Source: an uncultured Bryobacteraceae bacterium
GTDB lineage: Bacteria; Acidobacteriota; Terriglobia; Bryobacterales; Bryobacteraceae
Length of the DNA stretch: 64,000 nucleotides
Reading direction: 5' to 3'
Assembly (NCBI GenBank): GCA_938003835.1
Contig: CALKXJ010000008.1
Coordinates: forward strand, 310,001 to 374,000
Below the pieces are notes generated by a model. The model ran no database searches, had not been told where the DNA came from, and saw only the letters and a list, made by a program, of their open reading frames with translations. Positions 17,676-26,294 of this stretch are shown in pieces. Numbering within the stretch: the first letter of the stretch is position 1; the number at the start of each line of letters is the position of its first letter. A program made the position numbers and the translations under genes.

Positions 17676-19310
17676 ATGGCTGATGTTTTGACCGCACCGC
17701 CCGAAGTCGGCCGGCGCCACTTCGAGCCGAACTACCTGAACGAGCGGCGGGGCATACTCTCCTGGCTCACCACGCTCGATCACAAGCGGATCGGCGTCAT
17801 GTACCTGTGGAGCGTGCTGGTGGCCTTTCTGCTGGGCGGCATTTTCGCCATGGTCGTGCGCATGGAGCTGCTCACGCCCAAGGAGACCATTATCAGCGCC
17901 GACGCCTACAACAAGGCGTTCACCCTCCACGGCGCCATCATGATCTTCCTTTTCATCATCCCGGGGATCCCCGCCGCCCTGGGCAACTTCGTCCTGCCGC
18001 TTTTGATCGGCGCCAAGGATGTGGCCTTCCCTCGCCTGAACCTGGCGAGCTACTACCTGTATGTCGCGGGTGCTTTGTTCGCCCTGGCGTCGATGATCTT
18101 CGGCGGAGTGGACACCGGCTGGACCTTCTACACGCCCTACAGCACCACAACGACCACGAAGGTGAGCCTGCTCACTCTCGGCGCCTTTATTCTCGGTTTC
18201 TCCTCGATCTTCACCGGGGTGAACTTTATCGCCACCGTCCACAAGCTACGGGTGCCTGGCATGACCTGGTTCAACATGCCGCTGTTCATCTGGGGCCTCT
18301 ATGCGACGGCGATCATCCAGGTGCTGGCCACGCCCGTGCTCGGCATCACGCTGCTGCTCATCGTCATGGAGCGGGTCTGGAAGGTGGGCATCTTCGACCC
18401 GGCGCTCGGCGGCGACCCGGTGCTCTTTCAGCACTTCTTCTGGTTCTACTCGCATCCGGCCGTCTACATCATGATCCTGCCCGGCATGGCGATCATCAGC
18501 GAAGTGATCCCGACCTTCTCGAAGAAGACGATCTTCGGCTATAAGGCCATTGCCTATTCGAGCGTCGCCATCGCGTTCATCAGCTTCCTGGTCTGGGGCC
18601 ACCACATGTTCACCAGCGGCCAGTCGGATCTGGCGACAGCGGTCTTCAGCTTCCTGACCTTCCTGGTGGCCATCCCCTCGGCGATCAAGGTCTTCAACTG
18701 GCTGGCCACGATGTATCGCGGCTCCATCGACCTGAAGGCCCCGATGATTTACGCCATCATGTTCCTGCTGCTGTTCGCCATCGGCGGCCTGACCGGCATC
18801 TTCCTGGGAACGATCTCCGTCGACGTCCATCTGCACGACACCTACTTTGTGGTGGCGCATTTTCATTACGTGATGATGGGCGGCACGGTGATCGCCTTTA
18901 TCGCGGGCCTGCATTACTGGTGGCCCAAGATGTTCGGGCGCATGTATTCGGAGAAGTGGGCGCGGCCGGCGGCGCTGCTCATCTTTCTCGGTTTTAACAT
19001 GACCTTCCTGGCGCAGTTCATCCTGGGCAGCCGGGGCATGCCGCGCCGGTATTACAATTACCTCGAGCAGTTCCAGCCGCTCCACGTCTTCTCCACCATC
19101 GGCTCCTGGGTGCTGGCGCTCGGACTCTTCATGGTGGGCGGCTATTTGCTCGCCTCGCTTCGCAAACCCTACGACGCGCCGGACAATCCCTGGGGCGGCA
19201 AGACGCTCGAGTGGACCACCTCTTCGCCCCCCATCACCCATAACTTCGAAACGACGCCCGTGCTCACCCACGGCCCCTACGACTACAGCCCTCAGGAGGC
19301 GACCCGATGA
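17676..19310 (+). CDS. coxA: Cytochrome c oxidase subunit I (A2-type heme-copper oxidase)
   Basis: The 544-aa protein is a heme-copper oxidase subunit I, with about 12 helices and the binuclear-centre histidines (YSHPAVY at 258-264, GHHMFTSG). Helix X histidines are in [18 protein letters not shown]. The usual HPEVY glutamate is absent and a YSHPAVY form is present, which is the mark of A2-type oxidases using a Tyr-Ser pair in the D-channel. It sits 15 bp after coxB with a good AGGAGGGG ribosome site. It reduces O2 to water and pumps protons. Confidence 0.97.
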   Translation: MADVLTAPPEVGRRHFEPNYLNERRGILSWLTTLDHKRIGVMYLWSVLVAFLLGGIFAMVVRMELLTPKETIISADAYNKAFTLHGAIMIFLFIIPGIPAALGNFVLPLLIGAKDVAFPRLNLASYYLYVAGALFALASMIFGGVDTGWTFYTPYSTTTTTKVSLLTLGAFILGFSSIFTGVNFIATVHKLRVPGMTWFNMPLFIWGLYATAIIQVLATPVLGITLLLIVMERVWKVGIFDPALGGDPVLFQHFFWFYSHPAVYIMILPGMAIISEVIPTFSKKTIFGYKAIAYSSVAIAFISFLVWGHHMFTSGQSDLATAVFSFLTFLVAIPSAIKVFNWLATMYRGSIDLKAPMIYAIMFLLLFAIGGLTGIFLGTISVDVHLHDTYFVVAHFHYVMMGGTVIAFIAGLHYWWPKMFGRMYSEKWARPAALLIFLGFNMTFLAQFILGSRGMPRRYYNYLEQFQPLHVFSTIGSWVLALGLFMVGGYLLASLRKPYDAPDNPWGGKTLEWTTSSPPITHNFETTPVLTHGPYDYSPQEATR

Positions 19311-19969
19311 GCCATCCCGCCGCTCCCGCCGAGCACGTTCACGAGCCGTTTCTTCAGCACCACTTCGCCGAGCCCGCGCAGCAGGTCGATGCGGCCAAGA
19401 TCGGCATGTGGGTTTTCCTGGTAACCGAGGTGTTGCTGTTCGGCGGCCTGTTCGTCGGCTACGGCATCATGCACTCGAAGCACCCGGAGGCCTTTGCTTC
19501 GGCTCATCATCATCTGGACCGTACGCTCGGCGCCCTGAACACGATTGTGCTGCTGGTGAGCAGCTTCACCATGGTCATGGCCGTGGCCGCAGCTCAGGCC
19601 GGGAAGCGGCGCCACCTGATCAACTACCTCACGGCAACGCTGTCGCTCGCCGGCGTCTTCCTCGTGATCAAATATTTCGAATACTCTCACAAGATCCACG
19701 AGGGGCTGTTGCCGGGGGCGCTCTACTCCTACAAGGGCGAGGCGGTGCCCGGCGAGTTCATGTTTTTCAGCTTCTATTTCATGATGACCGGACTGCACGG
19801 CCTGCACGTTATCGCGGGAATGATCGCCATCAGTTGGGTGTTGCGCCGCGCCATCCGCGGCGACTTCTCTGAGCGCTACTACACGCCCGTCGATCTGGTA
19901 GGTCTGTACTGGCACCTGGTCGACATGATCTGGATCTATCTATTCCCTCTGATGTATCTGATCTCCTAG
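19307..19969 (+). CDS. coxC: Cytochrome c oxidase subunit III
   Basis: The 220-aa protein has about five membrane helices. It has the subunit III pattern [19 protein letters not shown] near the N-terminus, [20 protein letters not shown] in the middle, and a C-terminal [20 protein letters not shown]. Its ATG overlaps the coxA stop by 4 bp. Subunit III stabilises the catalytic core of the oxidase and has no metal centre. Confidence 0.95.
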   Translation: MSHPAAPAEHVHEPFLQHHFAEPAQQVDAAKIGMWVFLVTEVLLFGGLFVGYGIMHSKHPEAFASAHHHLDRTLGALNTIVLLVSSFTMVMAVAAAQAGKRRHLINYLTATLSLAGVFLVIKYFEYSHKIHEGLLPGALYSYKGEAVPGEFMFFSFYFMMTGLHGLHVIAGMIAISWVLRRAIRGDFSERYYTPVDLVGLYWHLVDMIWIYLFPLMYLIS

Positions 19970-19977
19970 GAGCAACG

Positions 19978-20334
19978 ATGGCCGCCCACAGTTACGCTCA
20001 AGCTAAGAAGACCTACGCCTCGGTTCTCGCCGCGTTGCTGGTGCTGACCGTCATCACGGTGGTCGTGGCCGGAATCCACTTCGGGTCGCCTTCCGTTAAT
20101 GTCATCGTCGCTCTGAGCATCGCGACGGCGAAGGCGTCGCTCGTCGCGCTGTTTTTCATGCACCTGCTCTACGACAGCCGGGTCAACGCCATCATCTTCC
20201 TGACGGGCGCCGTCATGCTGGCGATCTTTCTGATCTTCATCCTGCTCGATGTCGAAGCTCGCGACAGCGTTCGCCCGTCGACGCTGAGGCCGCCGGCCGC
20301 TGCGGCGGCGCCGGCCGAACCGGCCGCTCGTTAG
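19978..20334 (+). CDS. coxD: Prokaryotic cytochrome c oxidase subunit IV
   Basis: The 118-aa protein has three hydrophobic helices (about 17-37, 43-63 and 72-92) and the family-typical KASLVALFFMHLLYDSR. It begins 8 bp after coxC behind AGGAG. It matches the prokaryotic COX4 family that accompanies caa3 and bo3 oxidases. It is the last gene of the respiratory operon. Its stop TAG overlaps the stop of the convergent bpt gene (20331-20334). Confidence 0.92.
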   Translation: MAAHSYAQAKKTYASVLAALLVLTVITVVVAGIHFGSPSVNVIVALSIATAKASLVALFFMHLLYDSRVNAIIFLTGAVMLAIFLIFILLDVEARDSVRPSTLRPPAAAAAPAEPAAR

Positions 20335-21053
20335 TCTGCCGGCTCCCAGACCGGCATTTCCTCATCAGCCGGAAACTCCCGCAGGAGTTCGTGCGGGCGG
20401 AAGCGCGCCTTGTAGCTCATCGAGCGGCAGGCGGCGATCCAGTAGCCGAGATAGGCGTGGCGGTAGCCGCGCTCGCGCGCAAAGAGCAACTGGTTAAGGA
20501 TCGAAAAGGTGCCCGGCGAGCGCTTGCGCCAGGACGGGTGATAGTAGCAGTAGACGAGGGAAATGGCTCCCGGCACCTCATCCATCAGCGCCACTCCGAC
20601 CAGCCGGCTTCCTTGCCGGTAGCGCCACTCCCGGGCAAAGTCGAAAGGTGCAAGGAAACCTTCTCGGTAGGAGGCGGGCGTGGCTTGCTCGCCGGGCCAG
20701 CCCCGATGCGTTCGCATGAACCGGTGGTACAGGTTATACAGGGCGACCTGCTCGTCGGTGGCGCCGGGCCGGCCGAGCTCCACCTCGATGTCCGCGTTCT
20801 GGCGGAGCACGCGGCGGCCGCTCGCGCTCAGCTCGAAGCGGTCCACCAGGACCCGCAGGGGACGGCAGGCGCGGCAGGTGGGGCAGGCCGGCCGGAAGAC
20901 CTGATAGCCGAACCGCCGATAACCTCGCGACAGCAAGTCGGCATACTCGGCGGCGGCGAGCTGCCTGACAAGCCGCAGCTCGAGCGAGGCGGTCTGGGTG
21001 GGCAGATAGGCGCACCGGCGCGGAGGTTCGACGAGGCGGACCCATTCCTTCAT
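20331..21053 (-). CDS. bpt: Aspartate/glutamate leucyltransferase Bpt
   Basis: I chose the ATG at 21053 (MKEWVRLVEPPRRC), giving 240 aa, the usual length. The frame stays open further upstream, but that part has no family similarity. The N-terminal arginyltransferase-type domain has CAYLPTQTASLE and the cysteine-rich FRPACPTCRACRPLRV. The C-terminal domain has FMRTHRGWPG, AISLVYCYYHP, SPGTFSILNQLLFA and YLGYWIAACRSMSYK. Bpt attaches leucine to proteins with N-terminal Asp or Glu, marking them for ClpS/ClpAP. It is convergent with coxD. Confidence 0.93.
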   Translation of the reverse strand: MKEWVRLVEPPRRCAYLPTQTASLELRLVRQLAAAEYADLLSRGYRRFGYQVFRPACPTCRACRPLRVLVDRFELSASGRRVLRQNADIEVELGRPGATDEQVALYNLYHRFMRTHRGWPGEQATPASYREGFLAPFDFAREWRYRQGSRLVGVALMDEVPGAISLVYCYYHPSWRKRSPGTFSILNQLLFARERGYRHAYLGYWIAACRSMSYKARFRPHELLREFPADEEMPVWEPAD

Positions 21054-21078
21054 CGGCCGAAACCTGCCAAAGACGTCA

Positions 21079-21087
21079 TGATAAAAT
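21079..21087 (+). promoter_or_regulatory. Predicted extended -10 element for the GH28 gene
   Basis: TGA followed by TAAAAT (21079-21087) forms a TGn-extended -10 box. It ends 9 bp before the ATG at 21097, so a transcript would start only about three bases before the codon and be nearly leaderless. No good -35 hexamer is visible. No Shine-Dalgarno sequence precedes the ATG, which agrees with a leaderless message. Confidence 0.4.
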
Positions 21088-21096
21088 CTCGCCCAT

Positions 21097-22644
21097 ATGA
21101 ACGAGAGCAATCTTCGGCGGAAGTTTCTGGCCGGTCTGGCCGGCGCAGGCCTTCTGGCGCGGCCGGCGGCGGCCCAGACGGTTGCGGCACAGGGCGTCTT
21201 CAACGTCGTCCAGTTTGGCGCGGTCCGCAACGGCCGGGATTTCGACACGCGGGCGATTCAGGCGGCCATCGATGCCTGCGCGGCGGCGGGCGGAGGCGTG
21301 GTCTACTTCCCGCCGGGCATTTACAACTCCGGCGGGCTGCGCCTGCGCAGCCGGGTGCATCTGTATCTCGAGGCCGGTGCGACGCTTTTGGGAAGCCCGC
21401 ACCTCGACGACTATCCGGTGACGGTCCCGAAGATCCGCTCCTACACCGATAACTACACGGAGCGTAGCCTTCTCTACGGCGAGGAACTCGAGAACGTCGG
21501 CCTGCACGGCGAGGGCACCATCGACGGGCGGGGCGGCGCCTTCAAGGGGCCTTACAAGGTCCGGCCCTATCTGATCCGCCTGATCAGTTGCCGCAACGTC
21601 TCGGTCACCGGGCTCACGCTGCGCGACTCGCCGATGTGGGTGCAGCACTACCTGGACTGCGAGGACGTGCTGATTCACGGGCTCATCGTGCACAGCCACG
21701 CCAACCAGAATAACGACGGGCTGGACATCGACTGCTCGCGCCGGGTGCGCGTCTCCGACTGCGTGATCAATTCCCAGGACGACGCCATCGTGCTCAAAAG
21801 CACCTCGGACCGCCCCACGCGCGATGTCACCATCACCAACTGCGTCCTCTCGAGCACCTGCAACGCCTTCAAGCTGGGCACCGAATCGAACGGCGGCTTC
21901 CAGGAGATCGTGCTGTCGAACTGCGCCATGCATGACACGCGGCTTTCCGGAATCGCCATCGAAATGGTTGACGGTGGCGTTCTGGACGGCGTGCAGGTGT
22001 CCAATGTCACCATGCGAGACGTTCAGTCCGCCATCTTCATCCGCTTGGGCAACCGTGCCCGGCCCTTCGTCGAAGGCGGCGCCCGGCCCGGCGTGGGCAC
22101 GCTGCGCAACGTCCAGATCTCCAACGTCAAGGCCACTGGCGCGAACGCCATCGGCTGCGCCGTCTCCGGCATTCCCGGACACAACATCGAGAACGTGATC
22201 CTGCGCGACATATCGATCCTCTTTGTCGGAGGCGTCACGGAGGCCCCGGACGACGTGCCGGAGAACCCGGAAGCCTATCCGGAATACAAGATGTTCGGCA
22301 CGCTGCCCGCTTACGGCTTCTTCTGCCGTCATGTGCGCAATCTGCGGCTCGCTGGGGTGGAGACGCGCTTTGCCAAAGACGACGTGCGGCCCGCGCTGGT
22401 CTGCCATGACGTCGAGGATCTCGAGCTCGACGGCTGTCGCTTCGAGGCGCGCCGCAGAGTCGTGCGGCTGCGTGATGTCCGGCGGGCGCTGGTGCGGGGC
22501 TGCCGGACCGCCGGGCCGGCGGAGTTGTTCCTCGAGGCGGAGCGCTCCGGCGAGGTAAGCCTCATCGGCAACGATTTCAGTCAGGTGCGCCAGGTGCGGC
22601 GCGGCGAGGGCGTCTTCGAGGCCGCTAACCGGACGCGCGCCTGA
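21097..22644 (+). CDS. Glycoside hydrolase family 28 (polygalacturonase-like) exported protein
   Basis: The 515-aa protein has a twin-arginine-type signal (NLRRKFLAGLAGAGLL). A right-handed beta-helix follows, opening with FNVVQFGAVRNGRDFDTRAI and GGGVVYFPPGIY. The GH28 catalytic stretches are recognisable: NNDGLDIDCSRRV, SQDDAIVLKS and a following NCVLSSTCNAFKLGTES. The aspartates in DGLDID and QDDA are the expected catalytic set. The usual GHG appears altered (FKLGTES), so the substrate may be a modified uronate or rhamnogalacturonan rather than plain pectate. Its 3' end overlaps the MFS gene by 20 bp, and the two could form a sugar-acid release and uptake pair. Confidence 0.85.
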   Translation: MNESNLRRKFLAGLAGAGLLARPAAAQTVAAQGVFNVVQFGAVRNGRDFDTRAIQAAIDACAAAGGGVVYFPPGIYNSGGLRLRSRVHLYLEAGATLLGSPHLDDYPVTVPKIRSYTDNYTERSLLYGEELENVGLHGEGTIDGRGGAFKGPYKVRPYLIRLISCRNVSVTGLTLRDSPMWVQHYLDCEDVLIHGLIVHSHANQNNDGLDIDCSRRVRVSDCVINSQDDAIVLKSTSDRPTRDVTITNCVLSSTCNAFKLGTESNGGFQEIVLSNCAMHDTRLSGIAIEMVDGGVLDGVQVSNVTMRDVQSAIFIRLGNRARPFVEGGARPGVGTLRNVQISNVKATGANAIGCAVSGIPGHNIENVILRDISILFVGGVTEAPDDVPENPEAYPEYKMFGTLPAYGFFCRHVRNLRLAGVETRFAKDDVRPALVCHDVEDLELDGCRFEARRRVVRLRDVRRALVRGCRTAGPAELFLEAERSGEVSLIGNDFSQVRQVRRGEGVFEAANRTRA

Positions 22645-23863
22645 GGCGTACGCCCCAAAGGATGATCGCGAAAGAAGCGAGCGGCATCAGGCCCGCCGCG
22701 GTGAAGACCGGCACGTAGGAGAAGCGGTCCACGACGTAGCCGATGATCAGCGTGAAGAGCATGCCGCCGGTTGCGGCGCCCGTACCGCTCAGGCCCGAGA
22801 CCGAGGCCACAATCTGCGGGGGGAACAGATCGGCGGGCAGGGTGAGAATGTTGGCGGCCCAGGCAGAATAGGCGAAGGTGACCAGGCTGATCAATGCCAC
22901 GGCCGCCCCGGCTTCCCGAACCAGCACTGCCGGGATGCCGGCCATCATCAGCAGCGCGCAGGCGAACATTACCGTCTTGCGCGCCCGGAGCACTTGGAAG
23001 CCGCGTTTGACCAGAAGGCCTGAGGCGGCGCCGCCGGTCAGGTTGCCGATGTCGGCCGCCAGAAACGGGATCCAGGCGAAGTAGCCGATCATCGCCAGGC
23101 TGAAATCGCGTTCCCGCTTGAGATACTCCGGCAGCCAGAATACATAGAACCACCAGACCGGGTCGGCCAGCATGCGGCCCAGGACCAGGGCCCACACCTG
23201 GCGGTAGCGAAACAGCGAGCGCCAGGCGATCTTCTCGGTTGTGCGCACGTCCGTTTGTCCCGCCCGAATCAGCTCCAGCTCGCTCCTCCGCAGCCAGGGG
23301 TGCTTTTCCGGGCGGCGGTAAAGGATCAACCACAGCACCAGCCAGAGAAAGCCCGACGCGCCGGTTATCAGAAAAGCGTTGCGCCACCCGTACGTGAGCG
23401 CCAGCCACGCCACGAGCGGAGGCGCCACCGTCGCGCCCACCGTCGAGCCGCTATTGAACAGGCCGATGGCGAAGGCGCGCTCCCGTGTGGGAAACCACTC
23501 GGCGATGGCTTTCACCGCACCGGGCCAGTTGCCCGCTTCGCCCAGGCCCAGTAGGAACCGGAAGAGGCCCAAGTGCATCGCCGAGCGCGCCGCCGCGTGG
23601 AGCATCGCCGCGGCGCTCCACCAGATGATGCAGATGGCGAAGCCCGCCTTCGTGCCGAGCCAGTCCATCAGCCGGCCCGAGCCGGTCTGCATGATCAGGT
23701 ACGCGAGCATGAAGGCCGACAAGATGCGCGAGTAGTCGCTTGCCGTCATGCCGAACTCCTCGCGCAGCACCGGCGCGAGCACCGACAGGCATTGGCGGTC
23801 CACGTAATTGATCACCGTGGCCAGAAAGAGCAGCGCGGCGATCCACCACCTCAGATGGGGCAT
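22625..23863 (-). CDS. MFS transporter, anion:cation symporter (hexuronate-type) family
   Basis: The 412-aa protein has 12 predicted helices. Its N-terminus (RWWIAALLFLATVINYVDRQ) is typical of the anion:cation symporter branch that includes ExuT and galactonate/glucarate carriers. The conserved GNWPGAVKAIAEWFPTRERA loop is present, as is SAWAANILTLPADLFPPQ. The likely substrate is a sugar acid such as galacturonate, which would fit the convergent GH28 gene. That link is inferred from position. It is divergent from the URO-D-like gene with only 23 bp between the two start codons. Confidence 0.9.
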   Translation of the reverse strand: MPHLRWWIAALLFLATVINYVDRQCLSVLAPVLREEFGMTASDYSRILSAFMLAYLIMQTGSGRLMDWLGTKAGFAICIIWWSAAAMLHAAARSAMHLGLFRFLLGLGEAGNWPGAVKAIAEWFPTRERAFAIGLFNSGSTVGATVAPPLVAWLALTYGWRNAFLITGASGFLWLVLWLILYRRPEKHPWLRRSELELIRAGQTDVRTTEKIAWRSLFRYRQVWALVLGRMLADPVWWFYVFWLPEYLKRERDFSLAMIGYFAWIPFLAADIGNLTGGAASGLLVKRGFQVLRARKTVMFACALLMMAGIPAVLVREAGAAVALISLVTFAYSAWAANILTLPADLFPPQIVASVSGLSGTGAATGGMLFTLIIGYVVDRFSYVPVFTAAGLMPLASFAIILWGVRLRRASG

Positions 23864-23870
23864 CCAGCGG

Positions 23871-23876
23871 ATTATA
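23871..23876 (-). promoter_or_regulatory. TATAAT box just upstream of the MFS gene
   Basis: A perfect TATAAT on the minus strand lies in the 23-bp gap between two divergent start codons, 7 bp before the MFS ATG. No convincing -35 partner is visible. If used, the message would begin at or just inside the annotated start, so either the true start is a little downstream or this box is fortuitous. Confidence 0.25.
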
Positions 23877-23886
23877 TTAGAAGCCG

Positions 23887-25056
23887 ATGACCGGCCGAGA
23901 ACGCCTGCTGGCGGCCTTCCGGGGCGAGCTGCCCGACTTTGTCCCTTTTGCCCCGAACCTTTACTATTGGTTCTACAACCGCCTGGCGCGCGGCACGCTG
24001 CCCGAGGAGATCGCCTCCGCCGAGCATCCCTTCGATGTGCTGCGGCATCTCGGAGCGGAGATCCTCGCCCGCTGGGACACCCAGTACGCCACCGAGGAGA
24101 TCTTCACTGAGGGCGACTATACGGACGAGTTCGGCGGTGAATCGCGCTTCGACCGCCCGATGGTCACCGCCTTCAACATCTATCCGCCGCATCGGAGCGT
24201 GCGCCGCCGCTCGCTGCGGACGCCCCATGGCACGCTCACCAATACCTGGGTGCTGACCGAGGAGTCCGGCGCCGACTTCGAGTCCGAGCCCTGGTGGAAG
24301 GACTGGAGCGAATACGAAGCGGTGCGGTTCCTGCTCGAGACCCGCGACTGGCGCTTCGATGCCGCGAAGTTCCGCCGCTGGGTGGAGCGCGTGGGCGAGG
24401 ACGGCATCGTCATGGCGAGCGTCACCTTTTCGCCGCTCAAGGCTTTCCACTGGCTCGCCGGAGCCGCCAACGCCAGCCTGTTCATCGCCGATCATCTCGA
24501 TGAGATGAAGGAGCTCGCGCGGATCCACGAGCGCAAAGCGCTCGCCTTGATCGAGCGTATGGTGGATGTGCCCGAGGTCGAGGTGCTGATCTCGAATGAC
24601 AATCTTGATTCGGCCTTTCATCCGCCGTATCTGTACCGGGAGTTCTGCGCGAGCTTCTACGCGAAGGCGGCCGAGATCATCCACAGCAGGGGCAAGATCT
24701 TCGTCGTGCACGCCTGCGGGCGCAACAAGGCGTTGCTGCCGCTTGTCGGCAGCTCGCGGATCGACTGCCTGGAGGGGCTGACACCGCCGCCCAATGGCGA
24801 CGTGCTCCTTCCGGAAGCGCGCCGTCTGGCCGGCTATGAGAACTTCACGGTGAACGGCGGCATGGACGCTCCGCATCTGGAGATCGCCGATCGCGCCGAA
24901 GAGCGCATTCACGCCTACACGCGCGCGCTGTTCGAGGCCATGGGCGACAAGCGCCATTTCCTCTTCGCCTCCAGCTGCACCACACCCGCCGGCACGCCCT
25001 GGGAGAACCTGTGTTACTTCCGCGACGCGGCGCGCGAGTACGGAAAGCTGTGTTGA
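23887..25056 (+). CDS. URO-D-like protein (corrinoid methyltransferase-type, HxC...C zinc site)
   Basis: The 389-aa protein has the uroporphyrinogen-decarboxylase fold (MTGRERLLAAFRGELPDFVPF). It carries a His-x-Cys pair (H275, C277, VVHACGR) and a later cysteine (C364, ASSCTT). That HxC...C arrangement is the zinc site of methylcobamide methyltransferases such as MtaA/MtbA and is not found in HemE. Similar orphan proteins are very common in Acidobacteria and Planctomycetes with unknown substrates. No corrinoid-binding protein is nearby. It begins 23 bp from the divergent MFS start, so shared regulation is possible. Confidence 0.85.
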   Translation: MTGRERLLAAFRGELPDFVPFAPNLYYWFYNRLARGTLPEEIASAEHPFDVLRHLGAEILARWDTQYATEEIFTEGDYTDEFGGESRFDRPMVTAFNIYPPHRSVRRRSLRTPHGTLTNTWVLTEESGADFESEPWWKDWSEYEAVRFLLETRDWRFDAAKFRRWVERVGEDGIVMASVTFSPLKAFHWLAGAANASLFIADHLDEMKELARIHERKALALIERMVDVPEVEVLISNDNLDSAFHPPYLYREFCASFYAKAAEIIHSRGKIFVVHACGRNKALLPLVGSSRIDCLEGLTPPPNGDVLLPEARRLAGYENFTVNGGMDAPHLEIADRAEERIHAYTRALFEAMGDKRHFLFASSCTTPAGTPWENLCYFRDAAREYGKLC

Positions 25057-25120
25057 GCTCGGCAAGACGTCCGCCCAGAATCAGGTCTGGTCTCGACCGT
25101 CTTGATGGAGGCAGGCGGCC

Positions 25121-25735
25121 ATGGGAGCGAAACGGGAGCGGAAGCCTTATTACGACGAGGAACCGGGTATTGCCGGGGCAGTCAAGTATCACCGCGAGTC
25201 ATGCTGGGCGGCCGGCATGATCGGCGCTAGCCAGAAGCGACTGAAGTCCTGGAAAAAGGCGCTCCAGCTCGGGCTCCAGCCGTGCGGCGTTTGCAAACCT
25301 TTCGGCTACGAGCTTGGGAAGGCGTCACAGCCGAAGGAACTGAGTTCCAACCCACCGCCACCCGCTCTGCCCGCTCGGGACACCGCTGGGGACGAGGGGG
25401 TGTCTGAGGAAACTGCCGAATTCGTCTGTTCTCGTGAGTCTATCCCCGACGCGTTCGAGGGAATTCGGTGCATCTTGAGGGACATCGCATCGAAACTTGG
25501 GTTTGAGGTCGATCGCAAGACTAACGCAGCGAAGCTCATCAAATTGCTCGGCGAGCGCGCTTCCGCCAACTTTCCTCCGTGGCTGGCTTCCATGCTTGAC
25601 TTTAAGCGTGATCGAAGGAATCGTGTTGCGCATCCTGAGGAGGGGGATCCATTGACTGACAAGCAGTTGGCGGCGTGGCAGGCCTGCCTCGAAGTCTTCG
25701 AGGAATGGGCGAACGCCTGGGGTTTCAAACGTTGA
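25121..25735 (+). CDS. Unknown protein: Ada-like zinc knuckle fused to HEPN-like domain
   Basis: The 204-aa protein has no name I recognise. Its N-terminus (YHRESC at 23-28 and PCGVCKP at 54-60) resembles the Ada-type metal-binding module, in which a His/Cys pair and a CxxC hold zinc. A proline-rich linker (about 77-90) follows. The C-terminal part (110-200) ends a helical domain with RRNRVAH, where R166-x4-H171 matches the RX4-6H motif of HEPN RNases. Base composition is visibly less GC-rich, with more A/T third positions than its neighbours, which suggests transfer. GGAGG lies 9 bp before the ATG. A defence or toxin role is only a hypothesis. Confidence 0.7.
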   Translation: MGAKRERKPYYDEEPGIAGAVKYHRESCWAAGMIGASQKRLKSWKKALQLGLQPCGVCKPFGYELGKASQPKELSSNPPPPALPARDTAGDEGVSEETAEFVCSRESIPDAFEGIRCILRDIASKLGFEVDRKTNAAKLIKLLGERASANFPPWLASMLDFKRDRRNRVAHPEEGDPLTDKQLAAWQACLEVFEEWANAWGFKR

Positions 25736-25749
25736 TGCTGAAGCCGTCC

Positions 25750-25914
25750 TCAGTCGATTGCGGTCCTGTCGAGGTTTCGGTGATGCGTGAAATACCTGGC
25801 TAGCCCGCGCCGCATGAGCCCGGAGGCGACAGCGCCAAGCCGCTTCCCGGAGGTGCGCGCCAGGTACGCGGCAGCCTCGTACACATCGTCGTCGAGTGTG
25901 AGCGTCGTTTTCAC
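25750..25914 (-). CDS. Ribbon-helix-helix (CopG-like) protein, antitoxin-like
   Basis: The GTG at 25914 gives 54 aa beginning MKTTLTLDDDVYEAAAYLAR. This is the beta-strand plus first helix of a ribbon-helix-helix DNA-binding protein of the kind found as VapB/CopG antitoxins. The second helix is LGAVASGLMRRGLARY. The frame is open further upstream, but that part is not conserved-looking. It begins 8 bp after the diol-dehydratase small-subunit stop on the same strand. No PIN-domain toxin follows it; instead the convergent HEPN-like gene ends 14 bp away. Confidence 0.6.
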   Translation of the reverse strand: MKTTLTLDDDVYEAAAYLARTSGKRLGAVASGLMRRGLARYFTHHRNLDRTAID

Positions 25915-25922
25915 GATCGATA

Positions 25923-26294
25923 CTATGATGCCGCCGCCTCGCGGATGAGCGCGGCGCATCGGAAGGCGCCGTAGCGGGCCTCGAGCTCCGAAGCCAGCGC
26001 GAGAAGCTCTTCGCGGCTGGCCCGGCCAGGGCGGAGCGCGTTGTAGATGGCCAGGATCTCCTCGTCGGGCACCGCCACCAGCTCGGCGGCCCGGCGCAGA
26101 TTCTCGGCCAGCTGCGGCCGGCCGGCCTGCTCGGCTACCTGGGCCTGAAGCTCGAGCGCCTCGGCGGTGAGCCGCAGATCGGCCATCGTCACCCGCCCGG
26201 CCATCACCGCCTCCAGAGTCACCTCTTCAAAGGGCAGGCCCGAGGGCGTCCGCAGGCGTTCCGCCATCTTCTCCGAGAGAGGATAGTCAGGCAA
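25923..26294 (-). CDS. Diol/glycerol dehydratase small (gamma) subunit
   Basis: I place the start at TTG 26294 (PDYPLSEKMAERLRTPSG), 6 bp after a strong GAGGAGG. It gives 123 aa and overlaps the upstream gene by 8 bp. The sequence matches the small subunit of B12-dependent diol/glycerol dehydratase (PduE/DhaE type): YPLSEK, TPSGLPFEEVTLEAVMAGRV, and IYNALRPGRAS. With the fused large-medium subunit it would convert 1,2-diols or glycerol to aldehydes using adenosylcobalamin. It is somewhat short at the N-terminus compared with PduE. Confidence 0.87.
   Translation of the reverse strand: MPDYPLSEKMAERLRTPSGLPFEEVTLEAVMAGRVTMADLRLTAEALELQAQVAEQAGRPQLAENLRRAAELVAVPDEEILAIYNALRPGRASREELLALASELEARYGAFRCAALIREAAAS

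Noticed and set aside
16587-18242. A 551-codon open frame on the minus strand opposite SCO1, coxB and coxA
   Set aside because: The plus-strand genes are unmistakable oxidase genes; the minus-strand product is rich in His, Asp and Arg and matches nothing.
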